A DNA stretch of 64,000 nucleotides, from contig CAXTVX010000011.1 in NCBI GenBank assembly GCA_964247755.1, positions 1 through 64,000 of the forward strand, read 5' to 3'. The notes beneath the pieces are model-generated. The model searched no databases, was not told the DNA's origin, and was given only the letters and a program-made list of their open reading frames with translations. Origin of the DNA: Lichenicola sp964247755 (GTDB lineage Bacteria > Pseudomonadota > Alphaproteobacteria > Acetobacterales > Acetobacteraceae). Position 1 is the stretch's first letter. Each line of letters begins with the position of its first letter. The position numbers and the translations under genes are program-made. This document shows positions 24,264 through 33,474 of this stretch, piece by piece.

Positions 24264-26620
24264 GGTGTACCCTTCGCGAGATGCGATGTGCCGGCCGCCT
24301 CGGCGCCCTCCGGCCCGACGCGGCGGACGAAATCGAGCAGGCCGCCGTGGCAGGCTTCCGGCGAGAAGTGGCGACGCGCCGCCTCCAGGGCCCGCGCGCC
24401 CAGCTGCAACCGTGCCGCGCGGTCCCCAAGCTGCGCAAAGGCGGCGCGGAACTCTGCCGCGGTGTCGGCCTGGAGCACGGCGCCCGCGACCTGGGCGCCG
24501 ATGCCCTGCAGGGTCGTTTCGGTGGCGATCACCGCCTTGCCGTGGCCCATCGCCTCGACCAGCTTGATCTTGAGGCCCGAGCCCAGCCGAAGCGGCGAGA
24601 CGACGATGCCGGCGCGCCGGTAGGCCGCGTCGAGATCGTCCACACGGCCGAGCAGCACGACGTTCCGCGGCACGGCCGACAGGCTGCCGCAGCAGGTGCC
24701 GGCGATCTGCAGCCGCATCCGTGAACACTGTTCAAGCAGGCCCGGCCAGACCTCGCGCAGGAACCACTCGATCCCGTCGATGTTGGGCAGCGCGTTGCTG
24801 CCGACGAACAGCACGGTGTTGTCCTCCCCGGGCTGCGGGGCGGCCACCGGCGACACCGCCATCGGCGCCAGGATGACCTGCCGGTGCGGCAGCAGCCGCG
24901 ACACCGTGCCGCCCTCGTCCGCCTGGATCGCCACCACCGCGTCCGCCTGGTCGAGCAGGGCCATCTCGCCATCCCGGTCGAGTCGCACGATCCTGCGCTC
25001 GGGATCCTGGGAGAAGAACAGGTCGTGCATGACCACGGCGCTGGGCGTGCGCGGCTGCAGCGCGAACGGGATCGCCTCGTTCAGGAAGGCGTAGTCGGTG
25101 AGGATCGCCTGCGACGGACGGACGGCGTTGGCGACGAACAGCTGGTCGGCATCGGTGAGCGGGACCGTGATGGCGTGCGGCGCCTTGCGGTTCCACTTCT
25201 CGACCGTGATCCCGAACCGGCCCAGCAGCCGGCCGGCGATCCCGGCTGCGGCACGCAGGCCGATCCGCGGGTCGCTGGCGATCACCACCCGGCCGAGCCG
25301 GACCGCGCCGCGTATGCGGATCGACGCGAACACGTCCATCGCCGGATCGAGCCGCAGGAACGGCCAGCGGCCGAACATGGCCGGCGACGGGGAAACGAGG
25401 TCGATCCGGTAGCCGGCCCGCTTCAGGCTGTCGCACAGGCCGAGAAGATAGGCGGAGCTGCCGTTGCTGATGCCGACGATCCGCTGCCGCGACAGCAGGC
25501 TGACGCGGCGCTCCGCCGACGCGGCCGGGATGCCGCGCGGCACCTGGCGCTCGTGCGCGGGCTTCGGACGCAGGCGACGCAGCCGGTCCCGGACGGGGAT
25601 ACGCAGAAGTGCTGCGGCCGCAGGCCTGGTGCAGGCGACGCGCAGCGCCTGCCCCCAGCTCCGGTGCTTGAGCGCATCCACCAGCCGCTCGAAGTCGACC
25701 GCCCGCAGGATCGTGTCGCGTCGGCGGTCGAGTGCGGCCACCACCCGAACGGAATGGAACGGCGAGGCGGGCAGGGTGGCGCGAAGTGCCTGGTCCGCCG
25801 CCAGCATCGGCAGCAGCGTCGCGGTCGACAGCCGGTGCGAGATCGACCGGCCGTGGCGGCGATAGAAGTACGTCATCTGCGGCTCGACCCGGAACCGCGC
25901 GCCGGCCAGCAGCAGGCGGAGCACCAGGTCGTAGTCCTCGGCAATCGGGAGGGCCGGATCGTAGCGGCACCCCGCCTCCTCCATGAACGACCGGAGGAAC
26001 AGCGGCTTCAGGTAGCCGAGCGGCACGGCACCGGAGAACAACCGGTTCGAATCGATGTAGTTCGCGACGGAGACCATGCCGTCCGGCGGCAGACGATCGA
26101 GCAGCGGACGTGCCGGGAGCATCCGCGCGTGATCGAACACCATCTGGTTGTCGGCGACGATTTCCACGCCCTCCGCCGTGGCGGCGTCGACCAGGCGCGC
26201 GAGGCGCTGCGGATGCAGGAAGTCGTCGCTGTCCAGGATGGCGATCCAGGTGCCGCGCGCGACGGCCAGGCCCTGGTTCCGCGCAGCACCCGGGCCGCCG
26301 CGCTGCGCCGTCCGCAGCAGCCGGATACGGCCGTCGCGCGCTGCCAGCCGGCGCACGCGCGACACGCTGTCATCGGTCGAGCCGTCGTCGACGACGATGA
26401 TCTCGATGTCGCGCAGCGTCTGCCGCAGGGCGGAGGCGAGCGCATCCTCGATGAACGCCGCGCCGTTGTGGTTGGCGACGACCACGCTGACCACAGGCAC
26501 GGCGGAGCCGCCGGGGCGGGACGCCTGCACGGTATCGGCCTCCCCCGCGCTTCCGCCGGGTGCGGCAGGCGGGTGCACCAGGAGTTCGGCGAGGCCGTGC
26601 TCGCTGTCCGCGGCGGTCAT
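24260..26620 (-). CDS. Bifunctional glycosyltransferase: GT2 fused to GT4
   Basis: A 786-residue fusion. Residues about 40-270 are a GT2 domain with VSVVVANHNGAAFIEDALAS, IIVVDDGSTDDS and the metal-binding AILDSDDFLHPQRL. Residues about 380-770 form a GT-B domain with VLFVGSNALPNIDGIEWFL and the C-terminal SPLRLGSGLKIKLVEAMGHG, the GT4 donor-binding E-x7-E-like region. Between them is a basic linker. Each half probably adds a different sugar of the EPS repeat unit on the cytoplasmic side. It overlaps its neighbours by four bases at both ends. Specificities are unknown. Confidence 0.88.
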   Translation of the reverse strand: MTAADSEHGLAELLVHPPAAPGGSAGEADTVQASRPGGSAVPVVSVVVANHNGAAFIEDALASALRQTLRDIEIIVVDDGSTDDSVSRVRRLAARDGRIRLLRTAQRGGPGAARNQGLAVARGTWIAILDSDDFLHPQRLARLVDAATAEGVEIVADNQMVFDHARMLPARPLLDRLPPDGMVSVANYIDSNRLFSGAVPLGYLKPLFLRSFMEEAGCRYDPALPIAEDYDLVLRLLLAGARFRVEPQMTYFYRRHGRSISHRLSTATLLPMLAADQALRATLPASPFHSVRVVAALDRRRDTILRAVDFERLVDALKHRSWGQALRVACTRPAAAALLRIPVRDRLRRLRPKPAHERQVPRGIPAASAERRVSLLSRQRIVGISNGSSAYLLGLCDSLKRAGYRIDLVSPSPAMFGRWPFLRLDPAMDVFASIRIRGAVRLGRVVIASDPRIGLRAAAGIAGRLLGRFGITVEKWNRKAPHAITVPLTDADQLFVANAVRPSQAILTDYAFLNEAIPFALQPRTPSAVVMHDLFFSQDPERRIVRLDRDGEMALLDQADAVVAIQADEGGTVSRLLPHRQVILAPMAVSPVAAPQPGEDNTVLFVGSNALPNIDGIEWFLREVWPGLLEQCSRMRLQIAGTCCGSLSAVPRNVVLLGRVDDLDAAYRRAGIVVSPLRLGSGLKIKLVEAMGHGKAVIATETTLQGIGAQVAGAVLQADTAAEFRAAFAQLGDRAARLQLGARALEAARRHFSPEACHGGLLDFVRRVGPEGAEAAGTSHLAKGTP

Positions 26621-27588
26621 GGTGTGTCCCGCTTCCAGATCTTCACCGAACGGACGGCGAGGGTCGCCGGAAACCGCGTTTTCCGGTCCGGCGGGCCGGG
26701 CCAGCTGCCCATGTCACCCACGGCCAGGTCGACGACGAGGTAGAACGGCTGGTTCATGTCGCGCGGCGTGGCCCTGCGCGCGACCATCCTGTCGTCGAGG
26801 TAGAAGGTGATCGTGTCCGGCTGCCAGTCCAGCGCGTAGCGGTGGAAGTCCCGGGACAGGTCGCCCGCGTTGTTGGCGCGGTCGGTGGTCGTGCTGCTGT
26901 TGTAGCTGCGCGGCTCGCTGTGCACCCAGGCCGCGTCGGTCGAGTGCAGCGACGCGTAGGCGACGTCGGTGTCGTTGCCGAGCAGCTCGGCGATGTCGAT
27001 CTCCGGCGGCCAGCTCCGGTCCAGGGGAAGCAGCCAGAACGCGGGCCACAGCCCGGCACCCTTCGGCACCCGCGCGGTCACCTCGAAGTAGCCGTAGGTC
27101 TGGGCGAACGGGTAGGTGTTGAACGCGCCCGACAGGTAGCGCCGCTTCATGTCGGGCGGCAGCGTCGCCGCCGCGGCTGCCGGCATCGGCGAGGCGGTGA
27201 TCAGCAGCGCGCCGTCGCGGACCGAGTACGGGTCGATCCCGAGCTTCGCCATCGCGTCGGCATCCGGATAGGCCTCCTGCTCGTGCGGCAGGCTGGCCCA
27301 GGCGGCGTCGGTCCCGTCCGCCCGGTCGAACGGCGGCCGCAACCCGCCGAGCAGCCCGGCGTCGAGGACGAAATCCTTGTCGTCGAAGGGCCTCGCGGCC
27401 GCAGCCGGAGCCACCGGACCGTGCCGCCAGGCCGGCATCGTCCCGAACGACAGCGCAAGGACCGGCAGGCCGGCATGCGGCGTCACGGCGGTTTCCGTCG
27501 CCTGCGAGACCGGCACGGCCGCCAGGCCCAGCATCGCGAGGCACGCCAGGGCCGCTGGCCGAGGCCGGACGGGCGATCGATCCGGCAT
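26617..27588 (-). CDS. Glycoside hydrolase family 16, secreted
   Basis: A 323-residue beta-jellyroll endoglycanase. A signal peptide with core ALACLAMLGLAAVPVSQA precedes the catalytic domain. The catalytic signature is PPEIDIAELLG, with E196 nucleophile, D198 and E201 acid/base. GAGLWPAFWLLPLDRSWP and FHRYALDWQPDTITFYLDD are GH16 hallmarks. In EPS operons such enzymes (for example ExoK) trim the nascent polymer. It overlaps the phosphotransferase gene by one base in an ATGA-type junction. A paralogue lies at 43.1 kb. Confidence 0.93.
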   Translation of the reverse strand: MPDRSPVRPRPAALACLAMLGLAAVPVSQATETAVTPHAGLPVLALSFGTMPAWRHGPVAPAAAARPFDDKDFVLDAGLLGGLRPPFDRADGTDAAWASLPHEQEAYPDADAMAKLGIDPYSVRDGALLITASPMPAAAAATLPPDMKRRYLSGAFNTYPFAQTYGYFEVTARVPKGAGLWPAFWLLPLDRSWPPEIDIAELLGNDTDVAYASLHSTDAAWVHSEPRSYNSSTTTDRANNAGDLSRDFHRYALDWQPDTITFYLDDRMVARRATPRDMNQPFYLVVDLAVGDMGSWPGPPDRKTRFPATLAVRSVKIWKRDTP

Positions 27589-29078
27589 CACACGTTCTGG
27601 GCGGGCGGCAGGAGCATGGCCGGGATCGTGCGGACCATGATCTCGATGTCGCGCCGGAACGACCACTTGCCGATGTACTGGAAGTCGTACTCCACCCGCT
27701 TGCGCAGCTGCTCCTCGGTGTCGGTGTTGCCACGCCAGCCGTTGACCTGCGCCCAGCCGGTCATGCCGGGTTTCACCCGGTAGCGGAGCATGTATTCGGG
27801 AATGACCTCGGCGTAGATCCGCCCGTCGGCCTTGGCGCGCGGCGCATGCGGCCGCGGGCCGACCAGCGACATCTGCCCGATCAGCACGTTGAGCACCTGC
27901 GGCAGCTCGTCGATCGAGTACTTGCGCAGGATCTGGCCGACCCGCGTGACCCTGCGGTCGCCGGCGGTGACCAGGGTTTCCGCCGCGGTGTCGGCCTGCG
28001 CCACGTGCAGGCTGCGGAACTTGAAGATGCGGAACGGCCGCCCGAACTGCCCCGACCTCACCTGGCGGAAGAACACCGGCCCACGGCTGTCCAGCCTGAT
28101 GCAGATCGCCACGACGATGAACAGGGGAACCAGCGGCACCATCAGCAGGGCGGCCGCACACACGTCGACCGCGCGCTTGAGGAACGCGCCCGAGCTGGAG
28201 AACGGGGGAATCATCAGCGTCGGCATCACGACGCCATGCAGCTGCCCCTCTCCCTGCCCCGGCAGCGCCGGCGGGACGTGGTCCGGGATCAGGCGCACCG
28301 TGAGCGGCAGGAAGCGCAACCGGTCGATCAGCTCCGAGATGCGCGGCCCGGCCGACCAGGGCAGCGCCATGTAGACCTCGGACAGCTCGGCGTCCTGGAT
28401 GAAGCTGACGAGGCTGTCGATCGGACCGAGGCAGGGCAGCAGGCTGGTGAGCGGTCCCGGCCGGTTGTAGCGGTCGTCGAAGAAGCCGATGACGCGGAGC
28501 TGGCTGTGTCGGGTCCTCCGGAGCTGCGTGAACATCTTGGCCGCCATCTCGCTGTTGCCGAGAAACGCGACCGTTCTCGGCACCGGCAGCGCGGCCAGGA
28601 CGTTCTCCTTCAACCGGCCGTTCGCGACCTGGACCGCGGCGATGCCCGATGCGGCCACGACGAACCAGAGGGCCAGCGCCTCGATCTGGTTGCGGCCATG
28701 CGCATGCGCGGCCAGCAGTGCGAGCAGCAGGGTGAGCCAGACCAGCCACGTCGTGTCGGGCTGCCGCCTCGGAACCAGCTGCCGCAACACCGTCGCGATC
28801 GTGGCGATGCCGAAATAGGTGACGGCAAGCGTGTGCACGTCGTCCGCGCCGGCAAGCGCCGGGTCGGTGGCGACGGCGATCATGCCTCCGACCAGCACGG
28901 CGAACGCTTCCAGCAGCAGGCTCGCCAGCGTCAGGACCAGGAAGCCGAGCCGGTACAGCCACTTCCGCAACGTCGCCTTCTCGTAGTCCAGCACCGCACG
29001 TTGCGACGCCAGGGTGTCCGGGCTCAGGTCGCCGAGCGGTGGGCTGGTTTCGGTGAACGGCTGTTGTGCGATGGACAT
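27588..29078 (-). CDS. Undecaprenyl-phosphate sugar phosphotransferase (EPS priming enzyme)
   Basis: A 496-residue polyprenyl glycosylphosphotransferase that starts each repeat unit by moving a sugar-1-phosphate to undecaprenyl phosphate. The N-terminal half has four hydrophobic segments and a CoA-binding-like domain (RTVAFLGNSEMAAKMF). The C-terminal catalytic domain is diagnostic: FLKRAVDVCAAALLMVPLVP, GPVFFRQVRSGQFGRPFRIF, KFRSLHV, KYSIDELPQVLNVLIGQMSL, VGPRPH and RYRVKPGMTGWAQVNG. It is WbaP/GumD-like; whether the sugar is glucose or galactose cannot be read. Confidence 0.95.
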   Translation of the reverse strand: MSIAQQPFTETSPPLGDLSPDTLASQRAVLDYEKATLRKWLYRLGFLVLTLASLLLEAFAVLVGGMIAVATDPALAGADDVHTLAVTYFGIATIATVLRQLVPRRQPDTTWLVWLTLLLALLAAHAHGRNQIEALALWFVVAASGIAAVQVANGRLKENVLAALPVPRTVAFLGNSEMAAKMFTQLRRTRHSQLRVIGFFDDRYNRPGPLTSLLPCLGPIDSLVSFIQDAELSEVYMALPWSAGPRISELIDRLRFLPLTVRLIPDHVPPALPGQGEGQLHGVVMPTLMIPPFSSSGAFLKRAVDVCAAALLMVPLVPLFIVVAICIRLDSRGPVFFRQVRSGQFGRPFRIFKFRSLHVAQADTAAETLVTAGDRRVTRVGQILRKYSIDELPQVLNVLIGQMSLVGPRPHAPRAKADGRIYAEVIPEYMLRYRVKPGMTGWAQVNGWRGNTDTEEQLRKRVEYDFQYIGKWSFRRDIEIMVRTIPAMLLPPAQNV

Positions 29079-29096
29079 TCCGGGATCCAGACGGGT

Positions 29097-30947
29097 TCAG
29101 GATCGAGAGGAAGGGATCGTCATCATGCGGAGCGGGTCGGATACGAACGACCTGCCGGACGAAGGTTCAGCCGGCCCCGGCACGTCCGCTCTCGCTGCCG
29201 CCTTCTGCATCGGCCTGGTCCCCGTTTCGTTGACGACCCGGCACACCTCCTCGATGAACTGCAGGCGCGCATCGTGCTCGAGCAGCGCGTGGTCCGCAGC
29301 GGAAAGCAGCCCGACCTGAACATTTGGCATGCGACGGAATCTTTTCCTGCTCCGGCCGAAGTAGTGCGCAAGCTCAGACAAGCCGGGATCGCCCTCACTG
29401 TAGAGCAGGCGCACCCGGACCTCACGCGATTTCAGCACGCGGAACCATCTCATTATTTGGCCGGATCGTGTTTCGATCCCGGTCGACCGTTCGAGCAGGT
29501 TGCAGATGCGGCGATACAGGCCCGTCACCGGACGACGGCACAGCGCCATCAGGATGACGCCGACGGCGACCTCGCCTTTCGCGAGTCTCGTCCACGCCGC
29601 AGGCCGCGTCATGGCGTGCAGATAGAAGCCGAGCGGGCGTCGCGGCCGCCGGTTGCCGATCTTCAGCGAGATGGTGGTGTTCCAGATGAACTTCTGCAGG
29701 TTGACGAGGATCGCTGCCCGGATGCGAGGCTCACGCAGGGTGGCATGGAACGCCGAGTAGGCGCCGGAGCAGATGCCGACCAGCACCGGATCCCGATATC
29801 CCGCCGCGTCCAGAGCCGTCACCGCCGCGACGACGTCGTCGGCATTGCGGCTCGCATACGGATCCGGATCATTCTCGGACAGTGCGGCGCTGTCGCCGAA
29901 GCCGGCGAGGTCCATGCGCAGCGAGCACACGCCGACGGCGGCGAGCCGTCTCGCCAGCGTCACGAACACGCGCCCGTCGCCGACGTGGCGGCCGAAGCCG
30001 GTGTTCGGCATGACGACGACGGGCCCGGCCGGATCGCGACCGGCGGCGGGACAACACAGGATGCCGAACAGGGCGCCGGCTGGGCCGAACGCGAACGGCC
30101 GCTCGGTCGCCTCCGGCAGCCTGAGCAGGCCGTCCGCCGCTCGCGCCGGATGCCGCGCGGCGGCCGGCACCGGCCCGGCCGGGAGCTGCTCGCACCACCG
30201 CGTGACCATGTCGAAAGCGGGATGAGGGATCCTGCTGGACAGCGCGTCCTGCAGGTAGTCCGCCCCGCCCGGGAAGGGCTGCCTCGTCACGCGGCAGCCC
30301 TGCGCCTCCAGGCGGCTTGCCAGGGCCGCCGCCAGCCGGCCGCCGTTCTCGTGCATGAGCAGCACGCGTTCGGCGGGAACATGCAGCCCGTCCAGGTCGA
30401 GACTGGACAGGTCGGCGAGGGTCTGCCCCGTCAGCCTGTCGCCGACCACGTCGAGGTAAGCGCCAGGCAGATGATCGCCAGGCTGCGGGTCGGGAAGAAG
30501 GTTCACCGCACGCCAAGTCTTTGCCAGCAGGGACAGCTCCCGGACATGGCTCCTGCCCGACACCACGGGGGCCAGGCAGGCGATCCCGTCCACCCGCTCG
30601 ATCGCCTCGGCGGCGCGCAGGGCCAGCGTGGCGCCGAGCCGCAACCCGATCAGGACCACCCTGTCCGCGCTCGTCACGTCACGAAGGTGGCGGACCGCCT
30701 CCGGCACGCTGGCCTGCCAGGCCGACAGGCGGTCCGGATCGGTTCCGGATCCGGCGGAGTCGCCGGTGCCGGGATAGTCGAAGCGCAGCACGTGGAAGCC
30801 GCACGCCACCAGCCGCTCGGCGAGAACGATCCAGCCGCGATGGGCGATCATGTTCTCGTGGCCGAAGGTCGGGCACAGCACAGCACCCCTGGTGCCGCTG
30901 CCCGGGTGCAGCCAGCCGAAGCATCCGGCGAACGTGACCGGGATCAT
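29097..30947 (-). CDS. Tandem alpha/beta-hydrolase protein with atypical nucleophile elbows
   Basis: A 616-residue protein composed of two alpha/beta-hydrolase domains. Domain 1 (about 1-255) has LCPTFGHENMIAHRGW and VLRFDYPGTGDSAG. Domain 2 (about 285-585) has VVVMPNTGFGRHVGDGR and LRMDLAGFGDSA. The nucleophile elbow of domain 1 is GLRLG (101-105), with Arg where Ser is expected, so it is probably inactive. Domain 2 has GICSG (391-395), placing Cys393 at the nucleophile, with a later Asp in LLYSEGDPG and His in AADHALLEH. A Cys elbow suits acyl transfer, but this is inference. It lies between GH2 and the priming enzyme. Confidence 0.82.
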   Translation of the reverse strand: MIPVTFAGCFGWLHPGSGTRGAVLCPTFGHENMIAHRGWIVLAERLVACGFHVLRFDYPGTGDSAGSGTDPDRLSAWQASVPEAVRHLRDVTSADRVVLIGLRLGATLALRAAEAIERVDGIACLAPVVSGRSHVRELSLLAKTWRAVNLLPDPQPGDHLPGAYLDVVGDRLTGQTLADLSSLDLDGLHVPAERVLLMHENGGRLAAALASRLEAQGCRVTRQPFPGGADYLQDALSSRIPHPAFDMVTRWCEQLPAGPVPAAARHPARAADGLLRLPEATERPFAFGPAGALFGILCCPAAGRDPAGPVVVMPNTGFGRHVGDGRVFVTLARRLAAVGVCSLRMDLAGFGDSAALSENDPDPYASRNADDVVAAVTALDAAGYRDPVLVGICSGAYSAFHATLREPRIRAAILVNLQKFIWNTTISLKIGNRRPRRPLGFYLHAMTRPAAWTRLAKGEVAVGVILMALCRRPVTGLYRRICNLLERSTGIETRSGQIMRWFRVLKSREVRVRLLYSEGDPGLSELAHYFGRSRKRFRRMPNVQVGLLSAADHALLEHDARLQFIEEVCRVVNETGTRPMQKAAARADVPGPAEPSSGRSFVSDPLRMMTIPSSRS

Positions 30948-33454
30948 GGCCGGGCCCTGAACGGGACGGGCTGCAGGCCGTTCAGCGCCTCGACGATCCC
31001 CGCCGGCGGCGCGGTGACGCCCGGATCGGGCAGCAGCACCAGCCGCCGCGTGCGGCCCGGCGGCAGGTGGAACCAGTCGTCGCTCGGCCGGTAACCGTCG
31101 AGCGTGACGTGCACCGCCTGGGCGAACCGGGTCGCGGCGACGTCGAGCACCCAGCTGCCGTTCTCGCGCGACAGGACGGCGCTCAGCCCGAGATCGTCGG
31201 GAGGCAGGCTGCGACCGAGCGGGAAGTGGAACGCCTCCGACAGGATCCGGCCGGACGCGGCGCAGCGGAGCGTGGCGACGGTGATGCCGTGCTCTGGCGG
31301 CCCGAAGCGGTACGCGCGGTTGATGTCGAAGAAGCCGTCGAGCATCGACTGGCTCGACAACGAGACGCTGCCACGGGCGCCCACGGTGATGGCGCGCTGC
31401 GCGGCCACGACCGGAACCGAGCCGCGCTTCAGGCAGGCCAGCTCCGCCACCGCCGCGACCGGCTCCGCCGTCTCATTCAGCACGTGCAGCGCCAGCCCGT
31501 CACAGCCCTCGTCCGACAGCAGGATCTGCACCGGGGCCAGCACCCGCCGCAGCCCGTGCCACGCCGCCTTGGGATGGCCGTGGCTGTCGATCACGCCCCA
31601 GCCGCTGCCCGGCGCCACGTCCTGGAGCTGCCAGACCAGGGCGCCGGCGCAGCTCGATCCCGGCCGGCGCCATTCCGCCAGCACCGCCTCCATCAGGTCC
31701 GCGGTGACCGCCCGCGACAGCTGCCAGTAGCGCTCGGTCTCCTCGCCCCGCAGGCGGGCCGGGTCCACCCCGTAGAGCTCGCCGAGGTAGTGGTCGCGTA
31801 TGTCGGCAAAGGTCCAGGCGACGCCGCGATCGCGCGGACCGGCTTCCAGGTCGCAGGCGGCGGGCGAGGCCGACGAGGGCGGGTTGGCGAAGGCCAGGCA
31901 CTCGGTCGCGAATCGGACGCCGGCGCGCCTGGCATCGTCGAGCGGCCGGCGGTAGGCGCCGACGCCGTAATAGTGGGCAACCCCGGCACTCACCGTGATC
32001 GGCAGCGGGCCGCCCCAGGGCGAATGCGGCACGTAGTGCAGGTCCGGCTTCAGCTGCGCGACCAGCGCCGGCAGGACGGTCTCGAAGAACGGCATCTGAC
32101 GGCGCTGGGCGTCCAGTCCCAGCATCGTCGCCTGCTGGGCGATCTCCGAGCCGCCGCACAGCACCACCAGCGACGGGCTTGCCCCGAGGCGCCCGACCAG
32201 CTGCTCGACTTCCAGCAGGGCGTCGTCCCGGAAGTCCGGTCGCTCGGTGGCGTAGTCCAGGTTGGCGAACATGAGGTCCTGCCACACCAGGATGCCCATC
32301 TCGTCGCACACCTCGTGGAAGCAGCTACTCTCGTACAGCATGGTACCGCCGACGCGGACCATGTTCATCCCGGCGTCCACCACCAGCCGGAGCCAGCGCG
32401 CGTAGGTGTCGCGGTCACCGCCGAGGCCGAGCAGGTCGGCGCTGGTCCAGCACGCGCCACGGCAGAACACCGGCGTGCCGTTGATCTCGACCGCAAAGCC
32501 GGCGCCGTCCTCGCCGCGCAGGATGCGGACGTCGCGGAAGCCGGTGCGTCCCAGATGCAGCTCCCCGGCCTCGTGGACCAGGAAGACGTCGTGGAGGGTC
32601 GCCGCGCCGTGGGTGTGCGGCCACCAGGGCTGCACGTCGGGCAGCAGGACCTCGGCGACGAGGGCGCCGTGCCCGTCATCGCGGAAAGGGGCTCGGTGGT
32701 GGCCGATCCTGATCGACAGACCGGGTGGGGACGCCGCGCCGGCTGCGAACCGGATGCGGGCGGAAACCACGCCGTCGCGTCCGCGCAGCGTGCTCGACAA
32801 CCGGCAGCTCTCGATCGCCCCGTCACCGCCGCTCCGCTCGATGGGGCGGTATGGACCGACGGCGTGGAACGACGGGCACCAGCCGGGCATGTGGCCGAGC
32901 AGGGTCTGCCTGTGCTGGCGCAGGCCGTTGGACGTGACCAGCCTGGTCCGCCAGCGGGCGCGACCGGCGGGAGCCTGCAGCGCCCGGCCCAGCGAGCGGA
33001 AGCGGATCGCCAGCATGGCCCCGCCCGTGGCCGGGACCGTGACGGTCTGCGTCACGAACATGCTGGTGGAGGTCGCGACGTGACGGTCGTCGATCCAGAT
33101 CTCGGCCAACCCGGCCAGCCCGTGGAAGGTGATCGTCTCGTCCGCCTCGGTCCGGATCGCCGCCCGATACCAGACGTCGTGGTCGTGCAGCGGGCGGATG
33201 GCGGCTCCGTCCTTCCCGGCAGGATCGAGCAGCGCCTGCAGGGCGGTCCCGGGAACCGGCGCCGCACGCCACCCGGCCTGCCGCGGCAGCAGGTCCGGGG
33301 CCGGGGCCGCATCGGGCGCGGTGACGATCATCGACCAGTCGGCCAGCAGCGGCCTCGGCAGCGACGGGCGCACCGGCGCCGCACCGACGGGCGGCGGCGC
33401 GATGCCGTGGGCCGAACCAGTCTCCCGAAGAACCGTGCAGCTGTGCTGATCCAT
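30944..33454 (-). CDS. Glycoside hydrolase family 2, beta-mannosidase-like
   Basis: An 836-residue GH2-type protein. A sugar-binding jellyroll (DVWYRAAIRTEADETITFHG, AEIWIDDRHVATSTSMF), an immunoglobulin-like domain and a TIM barrel (VFCRGACWTSADLLG, MNMVRVGGTMLYES) can be followed. The acid/base Glu is in LCGGSEIAQQ (near residue 434) and the nucleophile Glu in FATECLAFANPP (near 514); both contexts diverge from the WNGNNE and SEFG of classical beta-mannosidases. No signal peptide is evident, so it may act in the cytoplasm. It overlaps the hydrolase gene by four bases and trails the DUF1839 gene by 20. Confidence 0.85.
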   Translation of the reverse strand: MDQHSCTVLRETGSAHGIAPPPVGAAPVRPSLPRPLLADWSMIVTAPDAAPAPDLLPRQAGWRAAPVPGTALQALLDPAGKDGAAIRPLHDHDVWYRAAIRTEADETITFHGLAGLAEIWIDDRHVATSTSMFVTQTVTVPATGGAMLAIRFRSLGRALQAPAGRARWRTRLVTSNGLRQHRQTLLGHMPGWCPSFHAVGPYRPIERSGGDGAIESCRLSSTLRGRDGVVSARIRFAAGAASPPGLSIRIGHHRAPFRDDGHGALVAEVLLPDVQPWWPHTHGAATLHDVFLVHEAGELHLGRTGFRDVRILRGEDGAGFAVEINGTPVFCRGACWTSADLLGLGGDRDTYARWLRLVVDAGMNMVRVGGTMLYESSCFHEVCDEMGILVWQDLMFANLDYATERPDFRDDALLEVEQLVGRLGASPSLVVLCGGSEIAQQATMLGLDAQRRQMPFFETVLPALVAQLKPDLHYVPHSPWGGPLPITVSAGVAHYYGVGAYRRPLDDARRAGVRFATECLAFANPPSSASPAACDLEAGPRDRGVAWTFADIRDHYLGELYGVDPARLRGEETERYWQLSRAVTADLMEAVLAEWRRPGSSCAGALVWQLQDVAPGSGWGVIDSHGHPKAAWHGLRRVLAPVQILLSDEGCDGLALHVLNETAEPVAAVAELACLKRGSVPVVAAQRAITVGARGSVSLSSQSMLDGFFDINRAYRFGPPEHGITVATLRCAASGRILSEAFHFPLGRSLPPDDLGLSAVLSRENGSWVLDVAATRFAQAVHVTLDGYRPSDDWFHLPPGRTRRLVLLPDPGVTAPPAGIVEALNGLQPVPFRARP

Positions 33455-33474
33455 CGACGTCGACTGGCGGCAGA

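Noticed and set aside
20959..24438. A 1159-residue minus-strand open frame
   Set aside because: It is an out-of-frame shadow across the Wzy-like and Wzc-like genes, with Arg/Ala/Gly-rich nonsense composition.
21249..24623. A 1124-residue plus-strand open frame
   Set aside because: Antisense shadow of the EPS genes, a usual effect of GC-rich codon bias.
27846..31094. A 1082-residue plus-strand open frame
   Set aside because: Antisense to the priming transferase and hydrolase genes; no domain or start signal.
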